DNA of 64,000 nt from Collimonas arenae (lineage in GTDB: Bacteria > Pseudomonadota > Gammaproteobacteria > Burkholderiales > Burkholderiaceae_D), in NCBI RefSeq assembly GCF_000786695.1, contig NZ_CP009962.1, positions 4,650,001-4,714,000 on the forward strand, written 5' to 3'. Below the pieces are notes generated by a model. That model made no database searches, was not told the DNA's origin, and was given only the letters and a program-made list of their open reading frames with translations. This document shows, piece by piece, positions 18,111 to 26,912 of this stretch; the first letter of the stretch is position 1; each line of letters opens with the position of its first letter. A program made the position numbers and the translations under genes.

Positions 18111-20219
18111 ATGAGCGACATCGCAAGCCGCCGCCAGTCCTGGCTGCATCATCTGGCGCAAGCAGGCGTCATCTGGATCGACAACCACGGCGAGAATCTG
18201 CTGCACGTCAGCAAAATCCTGATCGCGACCATGCTGGCGCTGGGACTATCGCTGCTGTTCGATTTGTCCAAACCCGGCACCGCCATGGTGACCGTGATCA
18301 TCGTTCTGCAGCCGCGCAGCGGGCTGGTGCTGGCGAAAGGCTTCTACCGCTTCATCGGCACCGTGATCGGCGTCATCATGTCGATCATCCTGGCAGCTTC
18401 GTTTACCCAGCAGCCGGTGCTGTTCCTGGCAGCGGGCGCTTGCTGGGTCGCCCTCTGCACCGCCGGCTCGACCATCTTCCGCAACTTCCAATCCTATGCG
18501 TTCGTGCTGGCTGGCTATACGCTGGTCATCGTCGGCTTGCCGGCGGCGCTGCAACCTGACCAGGCTTTCGACATCGCCATGACCCGCCTGGCCGAAGTAA
18601 TGCTGGGTTTGCTGTGCGCCGGCGTGGTCAGCGACGTGCTGTTTCCCAAGCATTTATCGGACGTCTTGCTGCTGACAGTGCGCAAGCGCTTTGCCGACTT
18701 CAAAACATTTATTGCACTCGATGAAAGCAGCGCGGTGTCGCGGCCGGTGCGCGAGCGCATGGTGCTGCGCTTTATCGGCGAAGTGATTTCATTGGAAGCC
18801 TTGCGTACCTCATCCGTGTTTGAAAGCGCCGCCGGCCATTTGCAAAGCCTGCAGCTGCGCCAGTTGAACAACGCCTTCATGACCGCCTCCACCACTTTCC
18901 ATTCGCTCGATCAACTGTTCGGCCGCTTGCAAGCCAGCGGCAAGCGCAGCACGCTGAATGCCCTGATGATGGAATACAAGGCAATTGTGCGCGCGCTGTC
19001 GAGCCAGGACAGGACGCAATTGAAACAGATCCGCAATGGGCTGCCGCAACGTTTGGTCGCCCTGCGTCGCGCGCTTGCGGCCAGTATCGACAGCGCTGCC
19101 AGCGACCCGCTGGATTTCGATTCCGCCACCGAATTGCTGACCAGGTTCGCCGATGAATTACTGATCTATGCCCGCATCCATGCCGTAGTAATCCAGGCCG
19201 AAATGCACATGGCGGACGACGTCCAGCTGCCAGCGCACTATGTCGCACGCACCGATCCGACACTGATCTTCACCTCGGCGCTGCGGGCTGCGATCGGCTT
19301 CGGTATATCGTCGCTGTTCTGGATCCAGACCGGATGGGTTTCCGGCGCCGACGCGGTGGTCATGGCGACCGTCGTCAGCGCCCTGTTCGCGGCGGCTCCC
19401 GCGCCGGTCAAGATTGTGCGGCAGTTCATGATCGGCGCTGCGCTCGGTGGCTTTTTCGGTTTCTTGTCGGCGTATTACCTGCAATCGCAGGCCGAGAATT
19501 TCACCATGCTATGTATCGCGCTGGCCCCCTTCATCCTGATCGGCGCATGGCTCACCACTACCCGGAAATATTCCGGCATCGGCACCGGTATTTTGCTGTT
19601 TTTCTTTACCTACGCCAGCATCGGCAGCAACTACCAGTTCGACATGCTGGAGCTGCTCAACGGCATGGCTGGCGGCCTGATCGGCGTCGCCATCGCCTCG
19701 GTCATGTACCAGATCATCGATCCTTCCGACAGCCGCTGGATCAAGCGCCGCCTGGCGCGCGCCCTGCGCTTCCAGGTGGTGGAAGCCTGCAACCGGCCGC
19801 TGCCCGGCCTGGCAGGAAGGTTTGAGAGCGGCACTCGCGACCTGCTCTCGCGCTTTGCCATTACCCATTCTCTGGATAACGAGGACGACCGCGGCATCAT
19901 GACCTGGCTATTGTCGGTGCTGGAAATCGGCCGCGCCGTGATCCAGCTGCGGCAGGAAGCGCTGAGCGTCGACGATCCGCAGATACACGCCAGGATCGAC
20001 GACAGCATATACAGCATTGCCCGTCTGTTTTCGCGCCCCAATCAAACCCGCTTGCGGGCAGCGCTGGATTCCGTACTGGCGACGATTGCAGTGTGCAGCG
20101 ACATGCCAGGAGTGCTGGCCAACCTGCACCTGATGCGCGGCGCCATGCTGGAACGGGTCACCGTGCTGACGCCGGCGGAAACCGTATCCAGGCCCACCAC
20201 ACCTTCTACCGGAAATTGA
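18111..20219 (+). CDS. FUSC/AaeB-type efflux permease
   Basis: The 702-residue inner-membrane protein has the duplicated architecture of the aromatic-acid exporter/FUSC family. A first block of about five to six helices (residues 35-180, including GTAMVTVIIVLQPRSGLVLAK) is followed by a cytoplasmic helical region (180-380), a second membrane block (390-530) and a C-terminal cytoplasmic tail. In E. coli AaeB exports p-hydroxybenzoate and related acids; the substrate here is inferred. It lies between the outer-membrane factor and a DUF1656 gene that starts 2 bp after its stop. Confidence 0.88.
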   Translation: MSDIASRRQSWLHHLAQAGVIWIDNHGENLLHVSKILIATMLALGLSLLFDLSKPGTAMVTVIIVLQPRSGLVLAKGFYRFIGTVIGVIMSIILAASFTQQPVLFLAAGACWVALCTAGSTIFRNFQSYAFVLAGYTLVIVGLPAALQPDQAFDIAMTRLAEVMLGLLCAGVVSDVLFPKHLSDVLLLTVRKRFADFKTFIALDESSAVSRPVRERMVLRFIGEVISLEALRTSSVFESAAGHLQSLQLRQLNNAFMTASTTFHSLDQLFGRLQASGKRSTLNALMMEYKAIVRALSSQDRTQLKQIRNGLPQRLVALRRALAASIDSAASDPLDFDSATELLTRFADELLIYARIHAVVIQAEMHMADDVQLPAHYVARTDPTLIFTSALRAAIGFGISSLFWIQTGWVSGADAVVMATVVSALFAAAPAPVKIVRQFMIGAALGGFFGFLSAYYLQSQAENFTMLCIALAPFILIGAWLTTTRKYSGIGTGILLFFFTYASIGSNYQFDMLELLNGMAGGLIGVAIASVMYQIIDPSDSRWIKRRLARALRFQVVEACNRPLPGLAGRFESGTRDLLSRFAITHSLDNEDDRGIMTWLLSVLEIGRAVIQLRQEALSVDDPQIHARIDDSIYSIARLFSRPNQTRLRAALDSVLATIAVCSDMPGVLANLHLMRGAMLERVTVLTPAETVSRPTTPSTGN

Positions 20220-20221
20220 TC

Positions 20222-20425
20222 ATGCCGCGTGAAATCGCACTCTTCGATGCGCTCATCCCTACTTTGCTGCTGGTCTTTATCGGCTGCCTGTTCGTGCAGC
20301 TGGCGATCGACTGGCTGTTTACCCGGCTGGGATGGTACCGCTATGTCTGGCATCCCAGCCTGTTCCGCATTGCCCTGTTTTTTTGCATTTTCGGCGGCGC
20401 CGGATTGTTGTTGCACGTTGTTTAA
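20222..20425 (+). CDS. DUF1656 small membrane protein, AaeX-like
   Basis: The 67-residue inner-membrane protein has two hydrophobic helices (about 9-30 and 46-66), opening MPREIALFDALIPTLL and containing WYRYVWHPSLFRIALF, typical of DUF1656. These proteins always accompany AaeB/AaeA-type pumps, and their role is not established. It starts 2 bp after the permease gene and precedes the membrane-fusion gene by 31 bp. Confidence 0.88.
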   Translation: MPREIALFDALIPTLLLVFIGCLFVQLAIDWLFTRLGWYRYVWHPSLFRIALFFCIFGGAGLLLHVV

Positions 20426-20456
20426 TCTGCTGTAAAAAATTTGCTCTAAGGTCGAC

Positions 20457-21356
20457 ATGAAACCATCCACCATTCTAAAAACCCTGCTGCAGGTCATCAT
20501 CACGCTATTAGTGGTCCTGATCGCGGTCTTGCTGGCGCGCGCACTGTGGGAGCGCTACATGAATACACCCTGGACCCGCGACGGCCGGGTACGCGCCGAT
20601 GTCGTCAGCGTCGCCGCCGATGTCTCCGGCATCGTGGTAGCGGTGCCGGTAGCTGACAACAGCTATGTGCACAAAGGCGACCTGCTGATGAAAATCGATC
20701 CAGCGCGCTACACGCTGGCGCTGGCGCAAGCGGAAGCGCTGGTAACCGAACGCCGGGTCGGCCTGACCACCAAACAACGCGACGCCGAACGCCGCGCCAA
20801 ACTGGATGGCGATGTCATCTCCAACGAAAACCGCGAGAATTCCAGCGCCGACGCCTCCGCCGCCCAAGCCTCGTACCAGGCGGCGCTAGTCGCGCGCGAT
20901 AGCGCCAAGTTGAACCTGGACCGGACCGAAGTACGGGCCACGGTCGATGGCTGGATCACCAACCTGAACGTGCATGCCGGCGACTACGCTCAGGCAGGCG
21001 CGCCAAAACTGGCAGTGATCGACGCCAATTCATTTTGGGTTTATGGATACTTTGAAGAGAACAAGCTGCCCTTGATGAAGGTCGGCGACGCCGTCGACAT
21101 GCGCCTGCTCGGCAGCGAACAAATCATCGACGGCCACGTCGACAGCATCTCGCGCGGCATCACCGACCGCGACAATGCACTTGGCAGCTATGGCCTGGCC
21201 AACGTGAATCCAAGCTTCAATTGGGTACGGCTGGCGCAACGCGTACCTGTGCGTATCCATATCGATAAGATCCCGGAAGGCATCACGCTGGCCGCAGGCA
21301 TGACCTGCACCGTGATCGTCAAGCCTGGACAACGACCGGTGGCAGTTAAAAAATAA
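20457..21356 (+). CDS. HlyD-family periplasmic adaptor, AaeA-like
   Basis: Membrane-fusion subunit linking the permease to the outer-membrane channel. The 299-residue protein has an N-terminal anchor helix (about 10-32). A split biotinyl-lipoyl-like domain follows (VSVAADVSGIVVAVPVADN; DLLMKIDPARYTLAL), then a short coiled-coil hairpin (about 80-140) and a C-terminal barrel with WVYGYFEENKLPLMKVGD. It is a typical DUF1656/AaeA-type adaptor. It is the last gene of the operon. Confidence 0.92.
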   Translation: MKPSTILKTLLQVIITLLVVLIAVLLARALWERYMNTPWTRDGRVRADVVSVAADVSGIVVAVPVADNSYVHKGDLLMKIDPARYTLALAQAEALVTERRVGLTTKQRDAERRAKLDGDVISNENRENSSADASAAQASYQAALVARDSAKLNLDRTEVRATVDGWITNLNVHAGDYAQAGAPKLAVIDANSFWVYGYFEENKLPLMKVGDAVDMRLLGSEQIIDGHVDSISRGITDRDNALGSYGLANVNPSFNWVRLAQRVPVRIHIDKIPEGITLAAGMTCTVIVKPGQRPVAVKK

Positions 21357-21359
21357 AAA

Positions 21360-21395
21360 GACAGGTTGGATTACGCCTTGCTAATCCAACCTGTC
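21360..21395 (-). terminator. Strong terminator oriented on the minus strand
   Basis: A 14-bp perfect stem GACAGGTTGGATTA / TAATCCAACCTGTC with an 8-base loop. On the minus strand it is followed by TTTTTATTTTTT, a classic rho-independent signal, while on the plus strand no T-run follows. It therefore implies a transcript entering from the right, from 21400-21765, where only small minus-strand ORFs remain. It could also act on the plus strand for the aaeA-like gene. Confidence 0.7.
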
Positions 21396-21534
21396 AACTT
21401 GATCCGGACTTCAATCCAGTTTCATATCGTCTTTTCTTTAATCCACTCCGGCACCGTTGCATGCTGCGGCTGCCAACCCGGTTCCTTGCGCGCGCCAACC
21501 GCCAATACGCGGCTATTCACGTCTCAGGCATACA

Positions 21535-21732
21535 TTAAAATCCCCACACATCGACCGCTGCCGGCACTAGCCGTGATTGCGCCGCATCGCGGATCAATTT
21601 AAATTGCGCTTTCAATCCTTGCCTGAGTGATGGCGAGTCGACAACCCATGGCGGCACTATGCGCGCTTTACTTGTTGATAAAAAATGCCCACCTCGATCA
21701 ATAATATTTGACTTAAAATCAACAGCACTCAT
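21535..21732 (-). CDS. Possible small or decayed minus-strand gene
   Basis: A 65-codon ORF beginning MSAVDFKSNIIDRGG and ending AAVDVWGF lies upstream (minus sense) of the strong minus-oriented terminator at 21360. A second open stretch of about 28 codons in another frame (roughly 21424-21510, ending VPEWIKEKTI) lies between the two. I recognise neither. They could be pieces of one gene broken by frameshift, or chance ORFs. No good ribosome site precedes the ATG. This 491-bp gap otherwise holds only the leader of the SulP gene. Confidence 0.3.
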   Translation of the reverse strand: MSAVDFKSNIIDRGGHFLSTSKARIVPPWVVDSPSLRQGLKAQFKLIRDAAQSRLVPAAVDVWGF

Positions 21733-21847
21733 TGCTTGCTGATCAAGCATGCATGACAATGCCAAACGGGAATTGTTTCGTTACGGCATCGCATTGTTGC
21801 GAAAGCAGCATAAAATTAAAACATATACGTCCATCCCAGGGAGCCGC

Positions 21848-23551
21848 ATGAGCACTGCACAATCACAACATGCCGACCTCAATCAGGCGCCACCGGCCAA
21901 ACGCATGGTCATGGCGGATCTGGTTGCCGGCCTCTCGATTGCCGGGCTGCTGCTGCCCGAAGCCGTCGCCTATTCCAGTATCGCCAACCTGCCCCCGCAA
22001 ACCGGGGTGATTGCCTTGTTTGCCGGCCTGCTCTGCTATGGCCTGTTCGGTAGTAGCCGCTTTGCGATTGTCTCGGCGACCTCATCGTCTGCCGCCGTGC
22101 TGGCGGCAGCCACTGCGTCCATGTCGAATGGCGACGTTGGCTTGCGCATGACGCTAGCGATCGGGCTGGTGATGATTACCGGGTTGTTTTTCCTGCTGGC
22201 GGGACTGGCCCGCATGGGTAGCGTCACCGACTTTATCGCCAAGCCGGTATTGCGCGGTTTCGCCTTCGGCCTGGCGATCGTGATCATCGTCAAACAAGTG
22301 GCCAGCGTGGTCGGCGTCCAGCCGGCGCATAGCGACATGACCCGCTTCATTCCGGAAATGCTGGCGCAAAGCGGTCACTGGAACTGGATCAGCGTCGCCG
22401 TAATGGCGGCAGCGCTGGCTTTGCTGTTTTTGTTTGCTCAACTGCGGCGGGTGCCAGGCGCCTTGCTAGTGATCGTCATCGGCGTCGCTGCCGGCCAGTG
22501 GCTGAACCTGTCTCAGTACGGCGTCGGCCTGGTTGGCAGCATCCACCTGCAACTGGCGACACCGACCTTGCCCATGTTGTCGCGCGCCGACTGGCTGCGC
22601 CTGGGCGAACTGGGTTTTGCGATGGGCATGATCTTGTACGCAGAATCATATGGCTCGATCCGCAGCTTTGCCATCAAGCACGGCGATACAGTGTCGCCGA
22701 ACCGTGACCTGCTGGCGCTGGGCGCCTCCAATCTGCTATCCGGCCTGTTCCATGGCATGCCGGTCGGCGCCGGTTATTCGGCCACATCCGCCAATGAAGC
22801 GGCCGGCGCTACTTCGCGCCTGTCGGGTTGGATAGCGGCGCTGGTGATGCTGGCAATCGTGCTGACCTTGTTGCCGGCGATTGCCCTGACGCCGGAACCG
22901 GTACTGGCCGCCATCGTGATCCATGCCGTCAGCCATACCCTCAATCCGATGGTGTTCCGTCCTTACTTCCAATGGCGCCGCGATCGCGTGGTGGTGATCG
23001 CCTCGGTAGTCGCCGTGTTGCTGCTAGGTGTGCTGGATGGCTTGCTGGTCTCGATCGCCATCAGCATCTTAATGATGCTCAGACAGTTTTCGCAATCGAC
23101 TATTTCCGTCCTGGGGCAACTGGGCGAGACGCACGATTTCGTCAACATGCGTACCCATCCGGATGCAAAGCCGGTGGCCGGCATCATCATCCTGCGTCCT
23201 AACGAACCCCTGTTTTTTGCCAATGCCGAACGGATCCTGAGCCAGGCGCGCCATTCCATCGAAGCCGCGCCGGCGTTGCATACCGTGATTCTCAGCCTGG
23301 AAGAATCACCGGACCTCGATAGTTCGAGCCTCGAAGGCTTGCACGATTTTTTCAGTTTCGTCGGCACTAGCGGCCTGCGGCTATTACTGGCCCGACTCAA
23401 AGATCCGGTCTACGACATCATGAAGAATGCCGCCGCGCCAGGTTTCCCGGCTGCCTCGCTGAGCGCGCTGAGCGTCGCCGAGGCGGTGCACCTGGCATTG
23501 ACAGCGCAGCAGCAAACCACACCATCCAACGAAACGATCACGGGAGCATGA
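21848..23551 (+). CDS. SulP family anion transporter with STAS domain
   Basis: The 567-residue inner-membrane transporter is predicted to move sulfate, bicarbonate or a dicarboxylate. The membrane part (about 25-420) opens with DLVAGLSIAGLLLPEAVAYSSIANLPP, near the family signature, and includes a conserved GMPVGAGYSATSANEAAGA segment near residue 305. A C-terminal STAS domain (about 440-550) shows LHTVILSLEESPDLDSSSLEGL. GGGAG precedes the ATG at 21848, which is preferred to an in-frame upstream start. Substrate cannot be read. The next gene starts within its stop codon. Confidence 0.9.
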   Translation: MSTAQSQHADLNQAPPAKRMVMADLVAGLSIAGLLLPEAVAYSSIANLPPQTGVIALFAGLLCYGLFGSSRFAIVSATSSSAAVLAAATASMSNGDVGLRMTLAIGLVMITGLFFLLAGLARMGSVTDFIAKPVLRGFAFGLAIVIIVKQVASVVGVQPAHSDMTRFIPEMLAQSGHWNWISVAVMAAALALLFLFAQLRRVPGALLVIVIGVAAGQWLNLSQYGVGLVGSIHLQLATPTLPMLSRADWLRLGELGFAMGMILYAESYGSIRSFAIKHGDTVSPNRDLLALGASNLLSGLFHGMPVGAGYSATSANEAAGATSRLSGWIAALVMLAIVLTLLPAIALTPEPVLAAIVIHAVSHTLNPMVFRPYFQWRRDRVVVIASVVAVLLLGVLDGLLVSIAISILMMLRQFSQSTISVLGQLGETHDFVNMRTHPDAKPVAGIIILRPNEPLFFANAERILSQARHSIEAAPALHTVILSLEESPDLDSSSLEGLHDFFSFVGTSGLRLLLARLKDPVYDIMKNAAAPGFPAASLSALSVAEAVHLALTAQQQTTPSNETITGA

Positions 23552-24678
23552 GCATGCGCGTACGCTGGAAAATAATGACAATCGCGCTCTATGTGACATG
23601 CGCAACATTGACGGTTGGCGCCGCCATGACGGCCAGCGCCGCCGAGATTGCCTTTTCCTCGCAACGCGATTTCACCGAAATCAGCCTGAACATCAAGGAT
23701 ACATACAACGCCAATCCAGATGCGATCGAGCTGGATATCACGCTGAGCCAGGATGCGCAGCAGCGGATGCAGGCCGCCACCAGCGCCGCGCTGGAGCAGG
23801 ATCTGACAGTAATGATCGACGGCCAGGCAATCAATACTTCGCACGTCCAAAACGTTGTCGACACACCGCAAATGCGCATCGTCATGTCGAGACAAGCCGC
23901 TCTGCAACTCCTGCCGAACCTGCTGGGCGGTAACGGTGGCGCAAATCCGCCGGCCGCTCCGCTGCCGCCTGTGCCACCTGTATCGTCCATGCCACCGGCA
24001 ACCGGCAATCAAGAGCCGCTGTTTGCCATGCCGCCTGTCGAGGCGCAGCCTCAGCAAGTGGTGCCGCCAACGATTTCCGAATCTGCGCCGGATACCAGCA
24101 TTGCAATGCCAGGAACGGCAGCGGCAGCGCCCGAGCCTGACGCGCCGTCACAGCCAATCATGCCGACACCGCCGATTTCATCGATACCGGCAACACCGCC
24201 TGACTTCGGCGCCGCACCTGTGGCAGACCCTGCGCCAACTGCACTGCCGACAGAAGCTGCCATGGCGCCGCGGGTTGTAACAGCCGTCGCGCCGCCGTCG
24301 CCAGCCGCTTCCGTACCGGTAATGGCCTCCGCAGTCCCGCAAGTACCACGCTGGGCTGCGGGAGCATGGCTGCCGACCAGCGCTACCCCATCGCCCTATG
24401 CCGAAATCTATACCGGCGACGCCGTGGCGATTTCCGGACATGCGCTGAACGCCATCAACTGCAACCAGGCCAGGACGATTGTGCTGGAAAGCACTCCGCA
24501 GCAGGTACGGCTGCGAGTTGATAAAAACGGTTCTTGCATCATCAACAAAATAGCAGTCGAACAGCTACGTATTAATCCTTCAGCAACACCAGGCAAGGTA
24601 GTGATCTCGCTTTACGCTGAAGGCGACGACATGAACGGCGCTCCTGCCAGTGAGGGCAGTTATCAGCGCAAGCCATAA
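23548..24678 (+). CDS. Secreted proline/alanine-rich protein of unknown function
   Basis: The 376-residue product has a signal peptide (about 1-32, ending MTASA). An N-terminal domain (33-130) contains ELDITLSQDAQQRM and DLTVMIDGQAINTSHVQN, which resembles the P1-head fold segment of SecD in pattern only. A long Pro/Ala-rich linker follows (about 130-260), then a C-terminal domain (265-360) with two cysteines (NCNQA; GSCIINK) that could form a disulfide. The start overlaps the SulP stop (ATGA), so translation is coupled. I do not recognise the family and assign no function. Periplasmic or envelope location is likely. Confidence 0.75.
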   Translation: MSMRVRWKIMTIALYVTCATLTVGAAMTASAAEIAFSSQRDFTEISLNIKDTYNANPDAIELDITLSQDAQQRMQAATSAALEQDLTVMIDGQAINTSHVQNVVDTPQMRIVMSRQAALQLLPNLLGGNGGANPPAAPLPPVPPVSSMPPATGNQEPLFAMPPVEAQPQQVVPPTISESAPDTSIAMPGTAAAAPEPDAPSQPIMPTPPISSIPATPPDFGAAPVADPAPTALPTEAAMAPRVVTAVAPPSPAASVPVMASAVPQVPRWAAGAWLPTSATPSPYAEIYTGDAVAISGHALNAINCNQARTIVLESTPQQVRLRVDKNGSCIINKIAVEQLRINPSATPGKVVISLYAEGDDMNGAPASEGSYQRKP

Positions 24679-24907
24679 CAGCAGCGCGGGTGGCGCTCGA
24701 AAACATGGTTCAGAAATTTCCGATACTATAGCGACTCGCTTGCGTTACTTGCCGAGCGTACACATTGCCAGTCACAGGCGCTGCCGGGAACTCGCTGCCG
24801 TTTTGCAGGTCGCAATGCGACCGCCGATCGCATAAGCCGGCTTGATTTTCCGCCTGCCATTGGCCGTTCTGAACCCTGTTTAATTGTCGCTCCATAATGA
24901 CTGCTCC

Positions 24908-25438
24908 ATGACTATGCAACGTTACTCAATTCCAGCCATTGTGCTGCACTGGCTGGTCGCTATCCTTATCGTTGCGGCCTTTACGCTGGGCCTGACCATG
25001 GTTGATATTCCCGGCCTGACGCCAACCAAACTGAAATATTTCTCCTGGCATAAATGGCTGGGCGTGACGGTGTTCGCTCTGGCATGCCTGCGCTTGCTAT
25101 GGCGCAAGACCAACGGCGCGCCGCCCTACCCGGCCAGCATGCAACCATGGCAGCAAACGGCTGCGCACGGCTTGCACATCTTCTTGTATGTACTGATTTT
25201 CGCTGTGCCGCTCTCCGGCTATTTCTACAGCCTGGCAGCCGGCGTGCCGGTGACTTACCTCGGCATCTGGCCGATGCCGGTGCTGATCGCGCCCAATCCG
25301 GATCTGAAACCGATACTGAAACTGGTGCACTACACACTCAACATGATCATGCTGGGCGCTGTCTCGCTGCACGTGCTGGCTGCGCTCAAGCACCATTTCA
25401 TCGACCGCGACGGCGTGCTCAAGCGCATGCTGCCTTAA
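24908..25438 (+). CDS. Cytochrome b561 family membrane protein
   Basis: The 176-residue di-heme b-type cytochrome of the inner membrane has four hydrophobic helices. Histidines that can bind heme lie in IVLHWLVAIL, SWHKWLGV, HGLHIFLYVL and HYTLNMIMLGAVSLHVLAALKHHF. It probably passes electrons between quinone and a periplasmic partner. In E. coli the b561 gene yceJ is next to yceI, and here a YceI gene starts 26 bp downstream, so the unit is likely co-transcribed. The ATG at 24908 is chosen; the next ATG two codons later is equally possible. Confidence 0.9.
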   Translation: MTMQRYSIPAIVLHWLVAILIVAAFTLGLTMVDIPGLTPTKLKYFSWHKWLGVTVFALACLRLLWRKTNGAPPYPASMQPWQQTAAHGLHIFLYVLIFAVPLSGYFYSLAAGVPVTYLGIWPMPVLIAPNPDLKPILKLVHYTLNMIMLGAVSLHVLAALKHHFIDRDGVLKRMLP

Positions 25439-25464
25439 CCACCTATCCCATCAAAGGACACTTC

Positions 25465-26049
25465 ATGTCTGCACGCTTCCTCAATCTCAGCTTACGAACT
25501 GCCGCTGTCGGCTTGTTGGCCTTGGGCGCCAGCTGGTCGGCCAATGCCTCGGTGCTGAAACCTGACCTGGCCAAAAGCACCGTCACCATCGTCTTCAAAC
25601 AGATGAATGTGCCGGTGGAAGCCAAGTTCAAGAAGTTCAGCCCGGCCATCGATTTCAACAGCGCACAGCCGACCGCCGCCAAAGCCAGCGTCGACATCGA
25701 CATCGCCAGCTTCGACCTCGGCGATCCTGAATACAATAAAGAAACGCTGAAGAAAGAATGGTTCAATGCGGCGCAATTCCCCAAAGCCAGCTTTGTCGCC
25801 AGCACCATCAAGGCCAGCGCCGGCGCGCCAACCGGCAGCAAGTACGACGTCAGCGGCAAGCTGACCATCAAGGGCAAGACCACCGATGTCAGTTTCCCCC
25901 TGAGCGTCTCTAAACAAGGCGGCGCACAGGTGTTCGACGGCACGTTGCCGATCAAGCGGCTCACCTACAATATTGGTGAAGGCGAATGGAAAGACACCAG
26001 CATGGTAGCGGACGAAATCACCATCAAGTTTCATCTTGTAGCGAACTAA
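25465..26049 (+). CDS. YceI family periplasmic lipid-binding protein (1)
   Basis: The 194-residue precursor has a signal peptide ending SANAS near residue 30. The mature part is a YceI-type lipocalin-like barrel: LDPDLAKSTVTIVFKQMN-type opening, SVDIDIASFDLGDPEYN near 90, and GKLTIKGKTTDVSFPLSV near 140. Such proteins bind polyprenyl or long-chain lipids, and YceI is often paired with b561. AAAGGA precedes the ATG. The TAA stop codon coincides with the left target-site duplication of repeat copy B, so the element inserted exactly at the end of the gene. Confidence 0.92.
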   Translation: MSARFLNLSLRTAAVGLLALGASWSANASVLKPDLAKSTVTIVFKQMNVPVEAKFKKFSPAIDFNSAQPTAAKASVDIDIASFDLGDPEYNKETLKKEWFNAAQFPKASFVASTIKASAGAPTGSKYDVSGKLTIKGKTTDVSFPLSVSKQGGAQVFDGTLPIKRLTYNIGEGEWKDTSMVADEITIKFHLVAN

Positions 26050-26166
26050 GAGGCTGTTGTGAAATTAAGATGGTTAGGCGCGCCGACGAAGACAGTACGA
26101 GCAGTACGGCTAGGAGCGGATGGCTGCCCCGACGCAACAACGCCAGGTTAATTTCGCAACAACCTC
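26050..26166. mobile_element. Miniature inverted-repeat element, copy B (117 bp)
   Basis: Starts GAGGCTGTTGTGAAATTAA and ends with an imperfect reverse complement (GAGGTTGTTGCGAAATTAA when inverted). It is flanked by TAA at 26047-26049 and 26167-26169. It carries the shared core CGACGAAGACAGTACGAG and GTACGGCTAGGAG but lacks the palindrome-rich right half of copies A and C. It separates the two yceI genes. Confidence 0.8.
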
Positions 26167-26199
26167 TAAGACATTATTCCACTGAAAGGATCATCACCA

Positions 26200-26772
26200 A
26201 TGAAACTCAAGCTCATCATCGCCTCCCTGCTGGCCGTCAGCGCCGCCAGCGCATTTGCCGCAGCCGACACCTACACCATCGACCCGACGCATACTTATCC
26301 GAGCTTTGCAGCCGACCATATGGGTATTTCGGTCTGGCGCGGCAAATTTGAAAAAACCACCGGCACAGTCACCCTGGATCGCGCCGCCAAGACTGGCGCC
26401 ATCGATATCCATATCGATCCAAGCACCATCGATTTCGGTATGGCCAAACTGAACGAGCACGCGTCCGGCCCGGATATGTTCGACGTCAAGAAATTTCCTG
26501 ACGTGACCTACAAAAGCACATCGATCAAGTTCGATGGCGACAAGCCGGTTGCAGTCGACGGCGAACTGACCCTGCACGGCGTCACCAAGCCAGTCAAGCT
26601 GACCATCAATTCGTTCAAATGCATCATGCATCCGATGCTGAAGCGTGAAGTATGCGGCGCCGATGCATCTGGCGAATTCAACCGCAGCGACTTCGGCATC
26701 AGCTACGGCGTGCCGAAATTTGCACCGGAAGTAAAGCTGGCGATCCAGGTCGAAGCAGTCAAGAGCAACTAA
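26200..26772 (+). CDS. YceI family periplasmic lipid-binding protein (2)
   Basis: The 190-residue precursor has a signal peptide ([20 protein letters not shown]) and a YceI domain: [24 protein letters not shown] at the start of the mature protein, [20 protein letters not shown] near 75, and [19 protein letters not shown] near 120. [15 protein letters not shown] holds two cysteines that could form a disulfide, absent from the first copy. It is a divergent paralogue of the upstream gene. The pair was probably contiguous before the repeat inserted. It is followed by a strong terminator. Confidence 0.92.
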   Translation: MKLKLIIASLLAVSAASAFAAADTYTIDPTHTYPSFAADHMGISVWRGKFEKTTGTVTLDRAAKTGAIDIHIDPSTIDFGMAKLNEHASGPDMFDVKKFPDVTYKSTSIKFDGDKPVAVDGELTLHGVTKPVKLTINSFKCIMHPMLKREVCGADASGEFNRSDFGISYGVPKFAPEVKLAIQVEAVKSN

Positions 26773-26792
26773 TCGCAGCGATATCTACCAAG

Positions 26793-26824
26793 GCGGCCAG
26801 CATTACGCTGGCCGCTTTTTTTTT
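26793..26824 (+). terminator. Rho-independent terminator after the yceI pair
   Basis: Stem GCGGCCAGC / GCTGGCCGC with loop ATTAC, followed by nine T, 20 bp after the stop codon. Confidence 0.92.
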
Positions 26825-26912
26825 GCGCAACAACAAACCTCTCCTCAGTTCATCCGCCTGTAACACTGTATCGTTAGAATCAGCGCTCAGTCACCCTCCC
26901 GCCGAACATGCC

